Source: Gnetum montanum (lineage: Eukaryota > Streptophyta > Gnetopsida > Gnetales > Gnetaceae). From it: a DNA stretch of 64,000 bases. Of this stretch, positions 10,974 to 22,429 are shown in pieces (position 1 is the stretch's first letter; each line of letters opens with the position of its first letter). A model generated the notes under the pieces. That model saw only the letters and a program-made list of their open reading frames with translations. It had not been told where the DNA came from and ran no database searches. The DNA lies in contig MNCI01004656.1 of the NCBI GenBank assembly GCA_015680685.1, positions 1,564,985-1,628,984 of the forward strand, read 5' to 3'. The position numbers were made by a program, and so were the translations under genes.

Positions 10974-11484
10974 AGCCTCACAATGTGTAAAAGAAGTAAT
11001 TCATAAATCATACAAGATTAACATTGCATTTTTTTTGTTTTAGAGCTTGTCTGACCTATGTGAGTGTGTCTACGAAATCTTTTCCACCATCCAATTGTTT
11101 CATGGTTTTTATTTCCTCTGTACGCCCTAAGAGACGAATTCTCCAAGGAGGAGAGGACTTGGCTTTTGGTTGGGAAGTAGGCTTCTAGGCTTCAGTAGTT
11201 GGTTTTTGTAAGTGCATTTCCATCTTATCTTCAAATGGTGGTGCCATGGGAACTGCAGACAAGGGGGTCGACTTAGGGGATTCTAGTGCAGTGCATTCCC
11301 TAATCATCTTGTCAACTAGGTACTCATCATATTTCCTCAGGAGAGAAGGGTGTGATGTAGTTCCAACCACTGGACTCTAGGTAGATGGGAGGTTTGTATG
11401 ATTTGGCATCCTTATAACAAAAGGTTCTTGGGTTGTTTTTGCAACATGCTACAGGTCCTTTACCACAAAAGGTGTTTCAGGTGC

Positions 11485-13300
11485 TTAAGATGGTACATTG
11501 ATGACAAATGGGGCTTGTGGCCTAGTTGACATTGAATTTTCAACACCATGAGAAGTCACATAGACCACAAACAACTCATGTGTTGACTCTACATTGTCAT
11601 CAACACTGATAGTATAAATGGTATATCCTACACTAATAGCATTTGAAGGGTCCTTATAGACATTCATATATTGGTTCTCTAGCTGAAAAGGACTATTTTC
11701 ATTAAGGACTAGCTTACCTTTATCAATCATGAATTGGATATCATATTTCAATGTTAAGCGAGTAATCTATGTCATGGCCACACAACTGGTGGTAATTACA
11801 AAATCGATCCAGCCTAAAATTTTTGGGCACTGGAGGCTCATTAGGCATAGCTATAGAGGGGTCTCAGAGGATATTATAGTACCTCTCATGGTGATTACAT
11901 GCCTCCTCTAAAATTTTCTTATGTTGAACATGTCTAGCACTCAGTAGTTGATCCAAAAGCTCTGATGGCTTAATTGAAAATGGGGTATATTTTGAGCAAT
12001 CCTTGCGCTCAAAATTTGGCCTTGGCAAAGCTTGTGCCATGGCCATTGACACTACAGGTTGGTTAGTTCACACGTTGCTAGAGCTTGATGTTTTTTTTGT
12101 AGTGGTTAGGGCCTTAGGTACTTTGATAGCCTATTTGTTGTTGTTGGGCTTGGTTTTGTTAGCCATAGAAACCATAGTGGTTGTCATGGCCTTCGACTTT
12201 TCTTTAACTTTATTTGCATGTGCATTCTTGTAAGCTATGTAAGCTAGGTTCTCTCTAGCCTCTACCACATCTTGAATGCTCTTTGTTAGAGAAAAGGCTT
12301 AGCTAAGAGAACACAGGGCTAAATAATATAGTTTGAATTTAATTAAGTTTTTTATAGCACCCTTAAAAATGACTAGCAAGTGAGTTTCAACAATGGGCTC
12401 ATGAATCTCATTTAAAGAGGTGCTCCAACATTGTGTGAATTTCTAGATGGGTTCTAGCACTTCTTACTTTACATTCATGAGCTGGTCTAATGTTTCTTCT
12501 AGCTTCTAGTTGTACTTGAAGTAGGTTGTGAACTAACTCAACAACTCCACTAGACTTGAAATAGAAGCACAAGAAAGCATGTGATACCAATCCAAGGCTT
12601 TGCTATTTAGAGATATTGTGAACACATGAATAACCACGTGTGGCCATGGCTGTAGTAACAAAGACTCAATTTGGGTCACCTTCTTTGTTGTATTTTGTAA
12701 ACTGGAAAAGCTAGATTCTAAGGGGCAATGTGAGCAGAGCAACTACTAGGCTAATAGGGTCATAATGATAAAAGTCGATTACATGGAATATTTTAGAGCT
12801 GGTGGATTTAACCCACTTAACTTCATTAGTGAGGGTTTGAATGAGTTGAAATGCTTGATCTAAACTAGGGGGTGTTGCAGAGGGTTGCATTAGTTTCATC
12901 ATGGGTGGTGCTGTCAGAGTGACTATCATCGATGGTACTGCTAGTGTAGCTACCAGCCCTATAGGTGGCATCGCTGGAGTAGCTACCAGCCCTATAGGTG
13001 ATGATGTTGGAGTGGCTACCATTGATGGTGCCGTCAGAGCAGCCCACAACCCTGTTGTTGATTGTGCCATGTGTGACACTTGATATATTTGTAGTTGTGT
13101 ATATAGCGACATCTGGGGTAATTGAATAATAGGGAAGGATGTTGCCACCCACCACATAGTTGAGGTTGGAGTTGTTGTTGCTGGTGGGACTATCATAGAA
13201 GGAATAATGGAAGTAGGGCTTTTTTATGGATACGATGTGAGTATAGTGTGCATGTATGGCAACATGGGTGCCACAGACACTGACTAGGAAAATTGAACAA
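11485..13300 (-). pseudogene. Tat-type gag, decayed
   Basis: Minus-strand pieces in order are a Thr/Ser/Pro/Ala-rich N-terminal region with short peptide repeats (13300-12870), TPPSLDQAFQLIQTLTNEVK, HVFTISLNSKALDWYHMLSC (capsid motif around AL.WY), AQALPRPNFERKDCSKYTPF followed by SIKPSELLDQLL (the F.PL....ELL motif of Tat gag), and a C-terminal part to 11485. Gag forms the particle that packages element RNA. Stops and frame shifts interrupt it, and no zinc knuckle was found. Confidence 0.65.
12925..13035. repeat. Short in-gag tandem repeat, ~36 bp
   Basis: GTAGCTACCAGCCCTATAGG occurs twice 36 bp apart, with weaker copies (GTGGCTACCATTGATGG) on either side. On the minus strand it gives reiterated PIGLVATPA-like peptide units within the N-terminal gag region. 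Confidence 0.6.
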
Positions 13301-13309
13301 ATTGCCAAG

Positions 13310-14380
13310 GAATAATAGATGGAAAGGAGGATGAGGGTCCTACCTACTGTTGTGTTAATATAATTTCGTGGCTACCTATTACTAGTGAAGGTTTGGACTA
13401 TGGAAGCATCATAGCCATTGCAAAGGAGGTGGAAGACTATGACTAGTGTGAAAGGAACACATAGATAGACTATGAGGTTGACAAGCCACCATCTTCGAAA
13501 TGGGATTCAAACTCCTCCTGCCCATCTTAGAGGGCCTCATCATAGTGGGATGCCGTGTCTCACTCTTTTAACCCACTCATTTGAATATGTTAGTCCAAGA
13601 TTCACTAGAAGGTTTTACTGAGTGGTATGACTACATCAGGGGTGGAAATGAATTTCCTTCCATTTCAGCGAATGATTTCAAAATTATGCTTTTCTTCAAC
13701 TTCCTAGAAGTCCAATGATAGGCATGCCTAGATCTTCACACATAAAAATTTATATCGCTCTTTGTCATGTGCCATGTATTTGGGCAATTGTTGTTGTAAT
13801 CTAAGAGACTACTGTTGTGGTCACACCAAGCTAAGTACTCGCTCAATGCCCCCCATGTGTTGGACAAGGTGGGCTACCTCTAAAATTAGGGTGCTAACTG
13901 AAGTGCTAGTAAGATTCATCTTCCTTGTGTCATAAGAGATGTGAGAAAGAGAAATTTTTGCAAGAAATGTTTAAATGTAGTAAATTTTAAGCTAAATGGT
14001 TAAATATGAAAACTATAAGAAAACAAGCCAAAAATGGCTAAGTCTAAAAATGCAGAAAAAATAGTTATTTCTACTATTATAGTTGTTATGCTAAGAGGGA
14101 CTATTACACTGATAAGGTTTTCATGCTACATAGAACATAGAGAGCTTGATGTAGTACATATTTTTTGGCTTTTTATCTTACATGGCTTCAAGGGAATCAT
14201 TAACCAGGACCAATCTGCATGAACCAAAATGTAGACAACTCCTACACTAGCATATGATCTAGCTACTACCATAGTAGGTCCATAGGGGTGTTACATTTAT
14301 GCTAGCCTATTGCTAGTGATGGGGGTATAGAAAGCATGTAGGACTACCTGTAGCACATAGAAGGAACACAGAGGTTTAGA
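13310..14380. other. Untranslated leader-like stretch, no gene recognised
   Basis: The stretch lies between the PBS and gag of the minus-strand Tat element, where a leader or an extra ORF would be expected. I see only short open frames with no recognisable motif. Confidence 0.4.
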
Positions 14381-14397
14381 CCCTCATTCTAGCACCA
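14381..14397 (-). other. Primer binding site of the Tat element
   Basis: The minus strand reads TGGTGCTAGAATGAGGG, close to the PBS of the unrelated-position element at 30736 (TGGCACTAGAAGGAGGA). It starts with TGG, complementary to a tRNA CCA end, and lies upstream of gag in the expected place. The primer tRNA was not identified. Confidence 0.55.
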
Positions 14398-15098
14398 AAC
14401 ACTATAGCGTCTAAAAAGATTAGTGGTTGGAACACCAAGAGGTTTACGGGCATATAGCCTAACCCTGAGTCCATGAGAGGGCCATGCTAGAGAATATGAA
14501 AATAGGATGCCCTAAATGGTCTACTCGATCAGACAAGGACTTATGTGGGGTACATAACCGTTTGCAAATAGAGTTTTGAAAGCATCACATGTAGGAGTTA
14601 GAACAAGTAGGAGCATAACATGCATAACAACGAGAGTGTATGAACATGACTATATCAATGTGTATTGACAATAGAATTAAGCAATTATGCTAATAGTTTG
14701 AGATACATGTTGCAAAAAAATGAAATGAGAGTTCAAGTAAGGAAATGCACAACCCCAAGATTGGGGAATGTGACTTTTGATTAAATGGTGTGTGGAATTT
14801 GTATGTAGTGTTACACAGGCACAATGGGCCAACAAGGTAGTATGGTCATAGTCCCTAGAAATTTGAGGATGTAGTGCTGATAGATGCAAAGGGGGACTAG
14901 AACTTGCTAGGTTGGTCATTGTCATGTTGCGGTGGTGCAAGGGTAGTGCTCAACCAAGTATCATACTCAAGTGCAGGGGTGAGGCAGGTGTTAAGAGTGC
15001 TCTAATGCTGATATTTTCTGATCATCAACCTTTTGCTCACCAATATTTTGCAAAAGCCAACTACCAAAATCCAACCCTTAAAATGTTGATTACTGTGG

Positions 15099-15106
15099 TA
15101 TTTATA
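15099..15106 (-). promoter_or_regulatory. TATA box of the Tat 5' LTR
   Basis: TATAAATA on the minus strand, in the context GCCACTATAAATACCACAG, lies about 700 bp before the PBS. It would mark transcription start near 15070 and hence the U3/R border. Confidence 0.5.
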
Positions 15107-15532
15107 GTGGCTAGGGTTGACAGGAGATGTAGACTAGGTTCCATGTGTCCTAGGTCCCATGTAGCACAAATGTGAATGAGTCACACTGGCATGTTATGCT
15201 CAAAGTGTCAAGCTCTGAGTGTCAAGCTCAATGGTGCTACACTCTATAGGACAAGAATGGGAACTAAAAATTGCCAAAATATGACCATATTTCCTAAACC
15301 ACATACCTACAAAAAATGTCATAGCAAAATGTAATTTGGAGCCTACACTCTGGGACTACATCTTCCCCCTCTTTTGAGTAGGATCAAGTGTAGGAACAAT
15401 TTTGGGGATCAATAAGGGGTACAAAAGGAAAGTAAATAGATAATCTTAACCATTGGAAGGATGTCAGAGCTGAGAAGAAGGTTGACACCAAGGTTTTGAA
15501 GCTTCTGGAGGCATTTGGTAGTAGTTTCCAAG

Positions 15533-16410
15533 CATTACGCTATCTATGCTACACAACGTAATGGAGCATAGCGTAAACACTTAGAAAATTTTTATACTTT
15601 TGGCCTACTATATTGTCTATGCTGTGTAGCGTAGTAGAGCGTAGCACTAGTATTTTGATGAATTTTTCCAAAACTAGAAATGCCACTCTAGGATATATCA
15701 ACACAGGAAACTTTAGCAACTAGAAAATGCATCTTCCATGTTAAAATATCTTGATGCCTACCTGTTTCACACATGGAAAAATACTAGCCTTGAAAACCTA
15801 TCATAGTGGCTATGTTGTGTAGCATGGTAGAGTGTAGCAACAATTTTTGGATGAATTTTGCAAAAATTCACAAGGTTTTTTCATGGCATCCTAACCATGC
15901 TCTAAGGGTGAAGTAGGTCAGGTAGTCTCGGTAGTCAAAAAATTACCAAATTTGAAGGACTCTAGATTCAACACTTAGGAAAATTTAAGCTCCTATATTC
16001 ATTCTACACTGTCTACGCTGTGCAGCGTAGCAGTCCCCAAAAGATAGAAAATTTACCAAACTATTTTTAACATGCTGAGCACCTTTAGCAACTCCTAGCC
16101 TGACACTTGGGTGGACTGGCAATTGGGACATGTGTCAAGCTGGGCAAGCTGAACAGTGTAGCAAGCATGATGGCACAGGAGATAGAAAATTTTCCAAACT
16201 ATTTGGTCCATCCTCAGTGCCCTTTCGACTGCTTCTGTTGACATTTGTGAAAATTGGCCTTGGAAACATGTGCTACGCTAGTTGTGTTGGGGAGCGTAGT
16301 ATGTAGACTTAGAAAAATTTTGCAAACATTAGGATTTCTAGTGTGTTACACTATCTATGTTGTTCAGCATGATGCTAGACTTAGAAAAATTTTGCCCAAG
16401 CTTTGACACT
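15533..16410. repeat. Array of imperfect CTACGCTG..CAGCGTAG hairpins
   Basis: At least five short inverted repeats recur: about 15622 (CTATGCTGTGTAGCGTAG), 15812 (CTATGTTGTGTAGCATGG), 16014 (CTACGCTGTGCAGCGTAG), 16270 and 16357. Each is followed by ACTTAGAAAAATTTTGCAA or a variant. Spacing is irregular, about 90-250 bp. The cluster lies in the U3 part of the putative Tat LTR. Confidence 0.7.
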
Positions 16411-16496
16411 TGGAAATTTTTTTGTTGAGTCGTAAGAGCCCAAAATTAGTGATGTTTCATTACGAATGCAGAAATTTTTATCAAAATGCATTTGAA

Positions 16497-18360
16497 GATT
16501 GGATACCATAAAATTAGAATTAGGCTTAGTGATAAGTGAAATTTACTTTAAAGACATTGGATGGATTGTCTAAGTTATTTGGTGATACCATTTAGGCTCA
16601 CAAATATCCCTACTATATTCATAAGGTTAATGCATGATGTTCTCAAAGATTTGGTTAGTAAGTGTTGTATTGTCTTTTTAAATGACCTTTTGATATACAT
16701 CTCTAATGAGAATAATCATTTGAATCACTTGAGAGTAGTGTGTCTTAAGTTTGAGAAAGAAAATTTGGTAATAAATGTGAAGAAGAGTTACTTATTAAAG
16801 AGAAAGCTCACATACTTGGAACATGTGATTTCAAAAAATTAAATCAAGATGAAAGTTGCAAAGGTGAAACCTAATACAGATTTGCCAACTCCTAGAAATG
16901 ATAAAGAGGTAAGATCATTCTTTGTTTAGCAAGTTTTTATTGAAGGTTTATAAAAATATTTAGTCAAGTGGAATGATGAAACCCAAAGAATCTTTAACTT
17001 GTTAAAGACAAAAATATCAAGTGAACTAGTGCTTATAATACCAAATGTATAGAAACTTTTTTAGGTGGAGATGGATGCAAGTGGATTTTCCATTGAAGGG
17101 ATACTTTCAAAAGAAGGAAGACATATTGTTTTTTTTTTCTAAGAATTTGAATGAGTCAATGGATAAATATTATATATATGAGAAGGAATTGTATACTATT
17201 CTTCAAGAAATCAAGAATTGGAGACATTATTTGCTTCCAAAGAAGTTCACTTTAATGACTAATCACAAAGCACTTTAAATTCTCAATTTCCAAAAGAAGT
17301 TGAGTGTTAAAAAATGAAACATAATTATAGGAGTTCAGTTTTTTGCTCAAGCATAAACGTGCAAAGGCCAATGTAATGGTTGATGCATTGTATAGGATGC
17401 ATGTGGTGAGTTTTATCATTCCTCATGTGGAAGGTTTGAGTGAGTTTGCTAATTTATATGAACATGATTCAAATTTTGAATAAGTTTGGAGAAACCTCAA
17501 GGAGCCATTGTTTGGTAGGATAGACCAATGAATGGGATATTATATTCAAGATGAACTATTATTCAAAAATGGAAGATTTGTATCTCCAATTGTGATCTTA
17601 GAAGAAAGATTTTTATTGAAAAATATTATCATGGCATGGTAGGTTTCATGGTCAAAGATAAGACATTGGAGCTTATTAATAGATAGTTTTTTTAGCTTGG
17701 AATGACCTATGAGGTCTTCAAATTTATGAAGGAATATTTGACATGCTAGAAATTTAAGAAAGGTAAAAGAGTTAATAGACATTATATGCCTTTATAAATT
17801 TTCAAAGGTCCTTGATAAAGTGTGTTAATGAACTTTGTGAGTGGGATTCTAAAGATCAAAAATGAAATGATGCTCTTTTTGTGGTTGTGGGTAGATTCTC
17901 CAAGATGGCACACTTCATTCTGTATAAGAAGGTGAGTGATACATCTCATATTTCAAATTTGTTTTTTCAGTGTGTTGTGAAGTTGCATAGGATTCCTTTA
18001 AATATTTTTAGTAACAGAGACTCCAAGTTCACTAGTCATTTTTCGAGGTCACTTTAAAAGATTTTGGAAAAAATGTTGAACTTTTCTAGTGCATATTATC
18101 CATAGTTAACAATGAGTTCTTATAAGGTAGCATCAATGAGTTGAAGTATACTATTCACAAATCCAAGCTTTCAAATGAGAGAAAGGAAATTGGACTTAAG
18201 AAGAGAAAAGCTTCTAGCACTTCTGGAGTGAAGAGCCATGAGTGCTTGATCCAATAAAAGGATCAAACTATTGATGTTGTTGTTTTGATTCATGAGATCA
18301 AACTTATTCAGTGGGGGATCACATCTACCCCTACTTCCTTGTTCACTTAAGTTCACTTTT
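16497..18360 (+). pseudogene. Chromovirus (Ty3/gypsy) pol fragment: RT to chromodomain
   Basis: Plus-strand motifs: YLVIPFRLTNIPTIFIRLMH, CCIVFLNDLLIYIS (YxDD region reads LNDL), KKSYLLKRKLTYLEHVISKN (RT), VEMDASGFSIEGILSK, YIYEKELYTILQEIKNWRHY (RNase H), [33 protein letters not shown] and [11 protein letters not shown] in broken frames (integrase), then HECLIQ.KDQTIDVVVLIHE (chromodomain-like). It starts abruptly at the RT SGYHQI region, so gag, protease and half of RT are missing. It resembles the chromovirus at 25488-44559, in the opposite orientation. Many stops. Confidence 0.85.
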
Positions 18361-18383
18361 TCCAGGATGGAAGTGTACGTATA

Positions 18384-18640
18384 GGGATACCTCTTTCAAA
18401 GATTGTTGTTAATCCCTACTAAATAAGAAGTAAGATGGAGAAAAGAGAAAGAAGTCTTCCAATAATTAAAGAATTATTTCATCTATGGAAAAGAGTGTTG
18501 GTGACTAATATGTCTCTTTTACATGTTATAAAAAAGAGACTTGGTGGTTAATTATGTGTGTTGGCCATTGTGTGGGACCTTGGTTGTTGTAGGTTATTAC
18601 ATGCTAGCCCTATTTGAAATGAAAGAGATTCAATTCAATT
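18384..18640 (+). repeat. LTR-like sequence after the chromovirus fragment
   Basis: TATAGGGATACCTCTTTCAA at 18379-18398 resembles the minus-strand LTR start of the 44559 chromovirus (GTAGGAACACCTCTTTCAA). It lies just after the chromodomain end and a short purine-rich stretch. The similarity fades after about 20 bp, so the extent is uncertain. Confidence 0.4.
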
Positions 18641-21600
18641 GATCACTGCATCGAGGTCAATCTTGTGTGATTGTAAAGCCTCCTACTCTACAATAACATT
18701 GAGTGTATGAGTGTTTTGGTATGTAGTTTTTTGGGTTTGTAGATCCATTGTATTTATAATCTTCTTTTAGTTTTACTAGAAGATAGCTAGTTTTCTTATT
18801 TTCTAGTAATTAATTTGTATTGCATACGCTATAGATTCAGTGTGATTCAAAGGGTTAAAGAAAATTAGAGTGATCCTATTTCGCTTAGCCACCTAGATCA
18901 CCTACTATAATGCTACCTAATTTAGAATTATAGACACATGCACAAGGGTTAAATTGCATCATCGGCAAAGTTTTCAAGAGGATTCTATTTGTTGATAGTG
19001 TAGCTAATTGGGAAAACTAATGTTGGAATTCCTACCTTAAGAATGAATTGCATCATGAGTGAAGTTTTTTCTTAGAAAGAAAGAAGACTATGCTGATTGG
19101 TAGTGCAATAAGTTTGTAAGTTTGATGAGGTCCAATAATGATCCTTACCCTACCTTACCCACCCCTTTCCCATATATTTTGAAATTTGTTTTTCCCATAC
19201 CCTTTTCCTATTCCCAAAAAAGAAAAAGAAGAAAATACATAAGGAAAAATCTGAAAGTTATGGCTAGCCATGATCTAAAAGAAGCATTTCCTCTTGAAAA
19301 AGTTTGGTATAAGTCCCATTCTCAAAGGTATTCTCTATGCTAATAGTTTTTATCTTAGAAATGATTAAGCTTGCAATCTTAATTGTAAGCTATAATTTAT
19401 AAAGTATACATACCATGATTATATCTTAAATGATATCACAAGGTGTTGTGAAATGTGATTTATGTCTAGGTTTTCAATATGATTATATGATTATTTTAAT
19501 CATTGCTGAACATTATAGTCCATTTCATAATTTTGTAAATTTATAATAAGTTTCATGTTTTAGCCTTATCTTGAAAACATAAGTGGACAACTTAACCCTT
19601 GCCATTTCTACACTTCAATAAAAAAAAATAGAAGTTTCAAATATTCTTTCTAACTTGGAGTTATCATATTTATAATAAAAATGTAAAAAAAATGCCTCGG
19701 TGGTGCGATAGCAGAGGTTTGACTTTTTATGTAGTGTGCACGATAGGAAAAGTGTTACTGCTTGGGACTTAAAATGGCACAGGCGACTAAGGTAGGGACT
19801 TTTGTAGCAACACAAACGTTTTTTCTTAGCTGGGCTTCCTGTAATTTGGCCCACGCTCCTTGCATGGCTGGAGATGTTGCTCGCATGGTGTATCCCAAGC
19901 GTGTTTTGAGTGGTCAGCATGGCTTATGCCAACCAAGCCTGCATCCATTGTAGTGGCTGTACACGCTTTAAACCATGGGGTTCTGGGTGTTTATGGATCT
20001 CAGTCTAGCACTGCTTTGTATAGATTCAACGCATATTAAGGTACTCGTCGGCAATTTGGAATGTGTCTCTTGTTGTAACAGCAAGAACAAAAGCATAGGT
20101 CATGCATCTTGCTTTTCAGTTATTATCTGTTTAGTTTTTCTCTCTTTCCTCATTGCATGGTGAATGCCTATTTATTGTGAATTGTTTCATGATATCATTT
20201 TGAGGTATGAATTTGTTTCTGAATTTGTTACAAATTTGTATATATATAGTTATATACATACACAAGTAAATATCTTGGGTTTTCTTGTTCTCTGTCCTTT
20301 TCTCCGTGATATTAATTTCCTTTTTGGTGCTGTAAATACAAGGCTGCTGTGCTCTTATTTTTCTTCTATTTCTAGTGTTTAGCTAGACATTTTCTATTTT
20401 AACTATTTTCCTACTAAGGCCAATAGCTTATTGTAGCTTATATATATATAAAATATGCTAATTATTGAGAATGTTTCTTGTTGTTAGTATGTTTGACCAG
20501 TTAAGGGTAGCATGTTCAAAGAAATAAAATAAGAAAAGCCCATACATAATGATCTACAACCTTATACTTTATATGTTGGGTGCTATTTTATTATTTTTCT
20601 TGGTTATGATACAAACAAGGACCTTATCTTCTTGCATGTGGATGCTGTAAAGTAAAAATGATTTAATTTGAATGATTTTCTATAGAATCATTGGGGAAAT
20701 ATTTAGTATTATTTTTGTTTAATTTTCTAGGACCATAGCCATTATCCTATTTTCATGAAATGATGTATTTTGTCTACTTTAATGTTGTGATGCTTTTCTA
20801 GAAGATTTATAATTTAGTTGTAAATAATCCTCATAATATTTAGTAATACCTAATGTTTATTTACTACTATTTCTTTTTAAAAAAATAAGAAAAAAGGAAA
20901 AAGGGTCTAAAACATTTCAACTTCTCAATTTTTGTTTTCCAATTAGTATTTTCAGTGATATAATAATAACAAAAATTTTGATATTTCTATCCCTTCCTCC
21001 TTTATTTTAAAGAATAATGATTTTGTTTAGTTACGCTTAATGTGTGTAGGACTTTTGGAGATGAAGAAAATTAAATGAGTAGAAAATGTGAATGATTTCG
21101 AGGCCCCCAAGCTCCAAAAGATAGAGAGTGCTAGTAGAACAGGGAAGGGGAATCAATAGGGAAAAAGAATGACCAACAAAATGGAAGAGAAGTTGGAAAA
21201 TATTAAATCTCCATGATTTCAATTTTCATGATTTAGAGTCTAATTTTTATTCATTTTTCAACCTTTTTTTTAAATGGAAGAGGAAATTTTTAAATTGTCA
21301 AACTTCTTTAGATAGTTAGAGATTATTCTTGCCCTTAGCCTTATCTCTTTTGATTCATTGTTAGACTAGTTTCAGTGATTAAAAACTAAGGAAGAGAATA
21401 TTGACATTGGTTGCTACCTCAATAAGGAGTTCTTTAGGTAGCTATCAAAAGAATAAATGGCTAAGCATGAAGACTTGCTTGAAGATGTGTACCTACTAGA
21501 GCTATGGATATTCTATCTTACAAATGAAATTTGGAACTCTATAGTGAGAAAAGTACCAGTTTTTCTTACTTCCATTCTCCTTTATTTCTTTAAGAGTTAT

Positions 21601-22420
21601 GGGATTTAGTTACCATTATATGCTTGGTTATGTATGCTTGTATGAACGTTTAAATTGAATGCAATCTAGTGAAAAATTTTGATTATAAAGCCTTTATTTT
21701 AATTTCAAGATATCTGTTATTTTTATGTCAACATTTTTTTCTCCAAATTACTAATTATTTCCCCTATTTAGTTTTAGAATTTATTTAACTTATATTCATT
21801 ATTTTAATAGAATTCCTACCTGCCTTGGATTGCTATCGCATGATCTATTTTCTAATAAATTTTAAAATTTATTGACTATCATTTCCTTTTTAGGTTACAT
21901 TTATAGTTCATTATTTTTCAATGTCTAGTTCAAAATTTATTCTCTTTTCCTACATCCTTTGGTGTAATATTTAAGAATTTTAAGTAATTAGATACTTTAA
22001 ATGTTTCTCTAGATAATATCATATGTATTTATATAATCTTGGCTCCCATGAGATGATCAACATCATAAAATATAATAGTTTCTATTTATTATTGCTTATT
22101 ATTAAAATTAATTTTACAACACTACATTCTACTTAATCAATTAAGTCCTATTCCCAAGTTTTTGTATCCATATGGGAGATGCCCTAGATGATAGTCTCTT
22201 AAAAAAATATTTTAAAAGGGTTTTGTTTGTAACCAAATTTCATGCATCAACACACCCTTGAATTTGATTCCTAAAATTAGATAACTATAAACATGTTTAG
22301 TTCTTATCATTAAACAATTCCAACATGGTACTATATTTTCAAATGAAGTTTGGTTGCAAAGATCCATATCTAGTTTCTACTTTCTTCATTAGTATCCTTG
22401 ACAGTAGCTTGAAGTTTTAC
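18641..22420. other. AT-rich stretch with no recognised gene
   Basis: I found no retroelement motif, RNA gene or convincing coding frame. Notable only are a pyrimidine-rich part near 19135-19215, a less AT-rich block at 19690-19960, and a (TA)n run near 20440. Confidence 0.6.
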
Positions 22421-22429
22421 TAATTATTC

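Larger units (their letters stand above)
1..16480 (-). mobile_element. Tat/Ogre-type Ty3/gypsy LTR retrotransposon, decayed, left end outside window
   Basis: On the minus strand the order is LTR with TATA (about 16480-14404), PBS (14397-14381), gag (about 13300-11485), protease (10973-10285), a 6-kb spacer, then RT, RNase H, a second archaeal-type RNase H and integrase (4260-790), followed by a tandem array and a possible PPT. The second RNase H between RT/RNase H and integrase is a hallmark of the Tat lineage. Every domain has stops or frameshifts, so the copy is dead. That gag-pro and pol belong to one element is inferred from shared strand, order and style; two truncated relatives side by side is the alternative. 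The 3' LTR would lie mostly beyond base 1. Confidence 0.6.
14404..16480 (-). repeat. Probable 5' LTR of the Tat element, truncated
   Basis: The span is bounded on one side by the PBS and on the other by the start of the plus-strand chromovirus fragment. It contains a minus-strand TATA box (15106-15099) and no coding sequence. The U3 part is filled with the hairpin repeat cluster. Its exact outer end is unclear because the chromovirus fragment abuts it. Confidence 0.45.

Noticed and set aside
15533-16410. Spaced palindromes considered as a CRISPR-like array
   Set aside because: Irregular spacing, diverged repeats, and plainly eukaryotic retrotransposon context.
19685-19960. Possible SINE or tRNA-derived element (GGTGGTGCGATAGCAGAGG start, less AT-rich)
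   Set aside because: No convincing A and B boxes, no poly(A) tail or target duplication, and no second copy in the window.
19975-20382. Two plus-strand frames with hydrophobic peptides
   Set aside because: T-rich composition explains them; no motif, no second copy, no promoter context.
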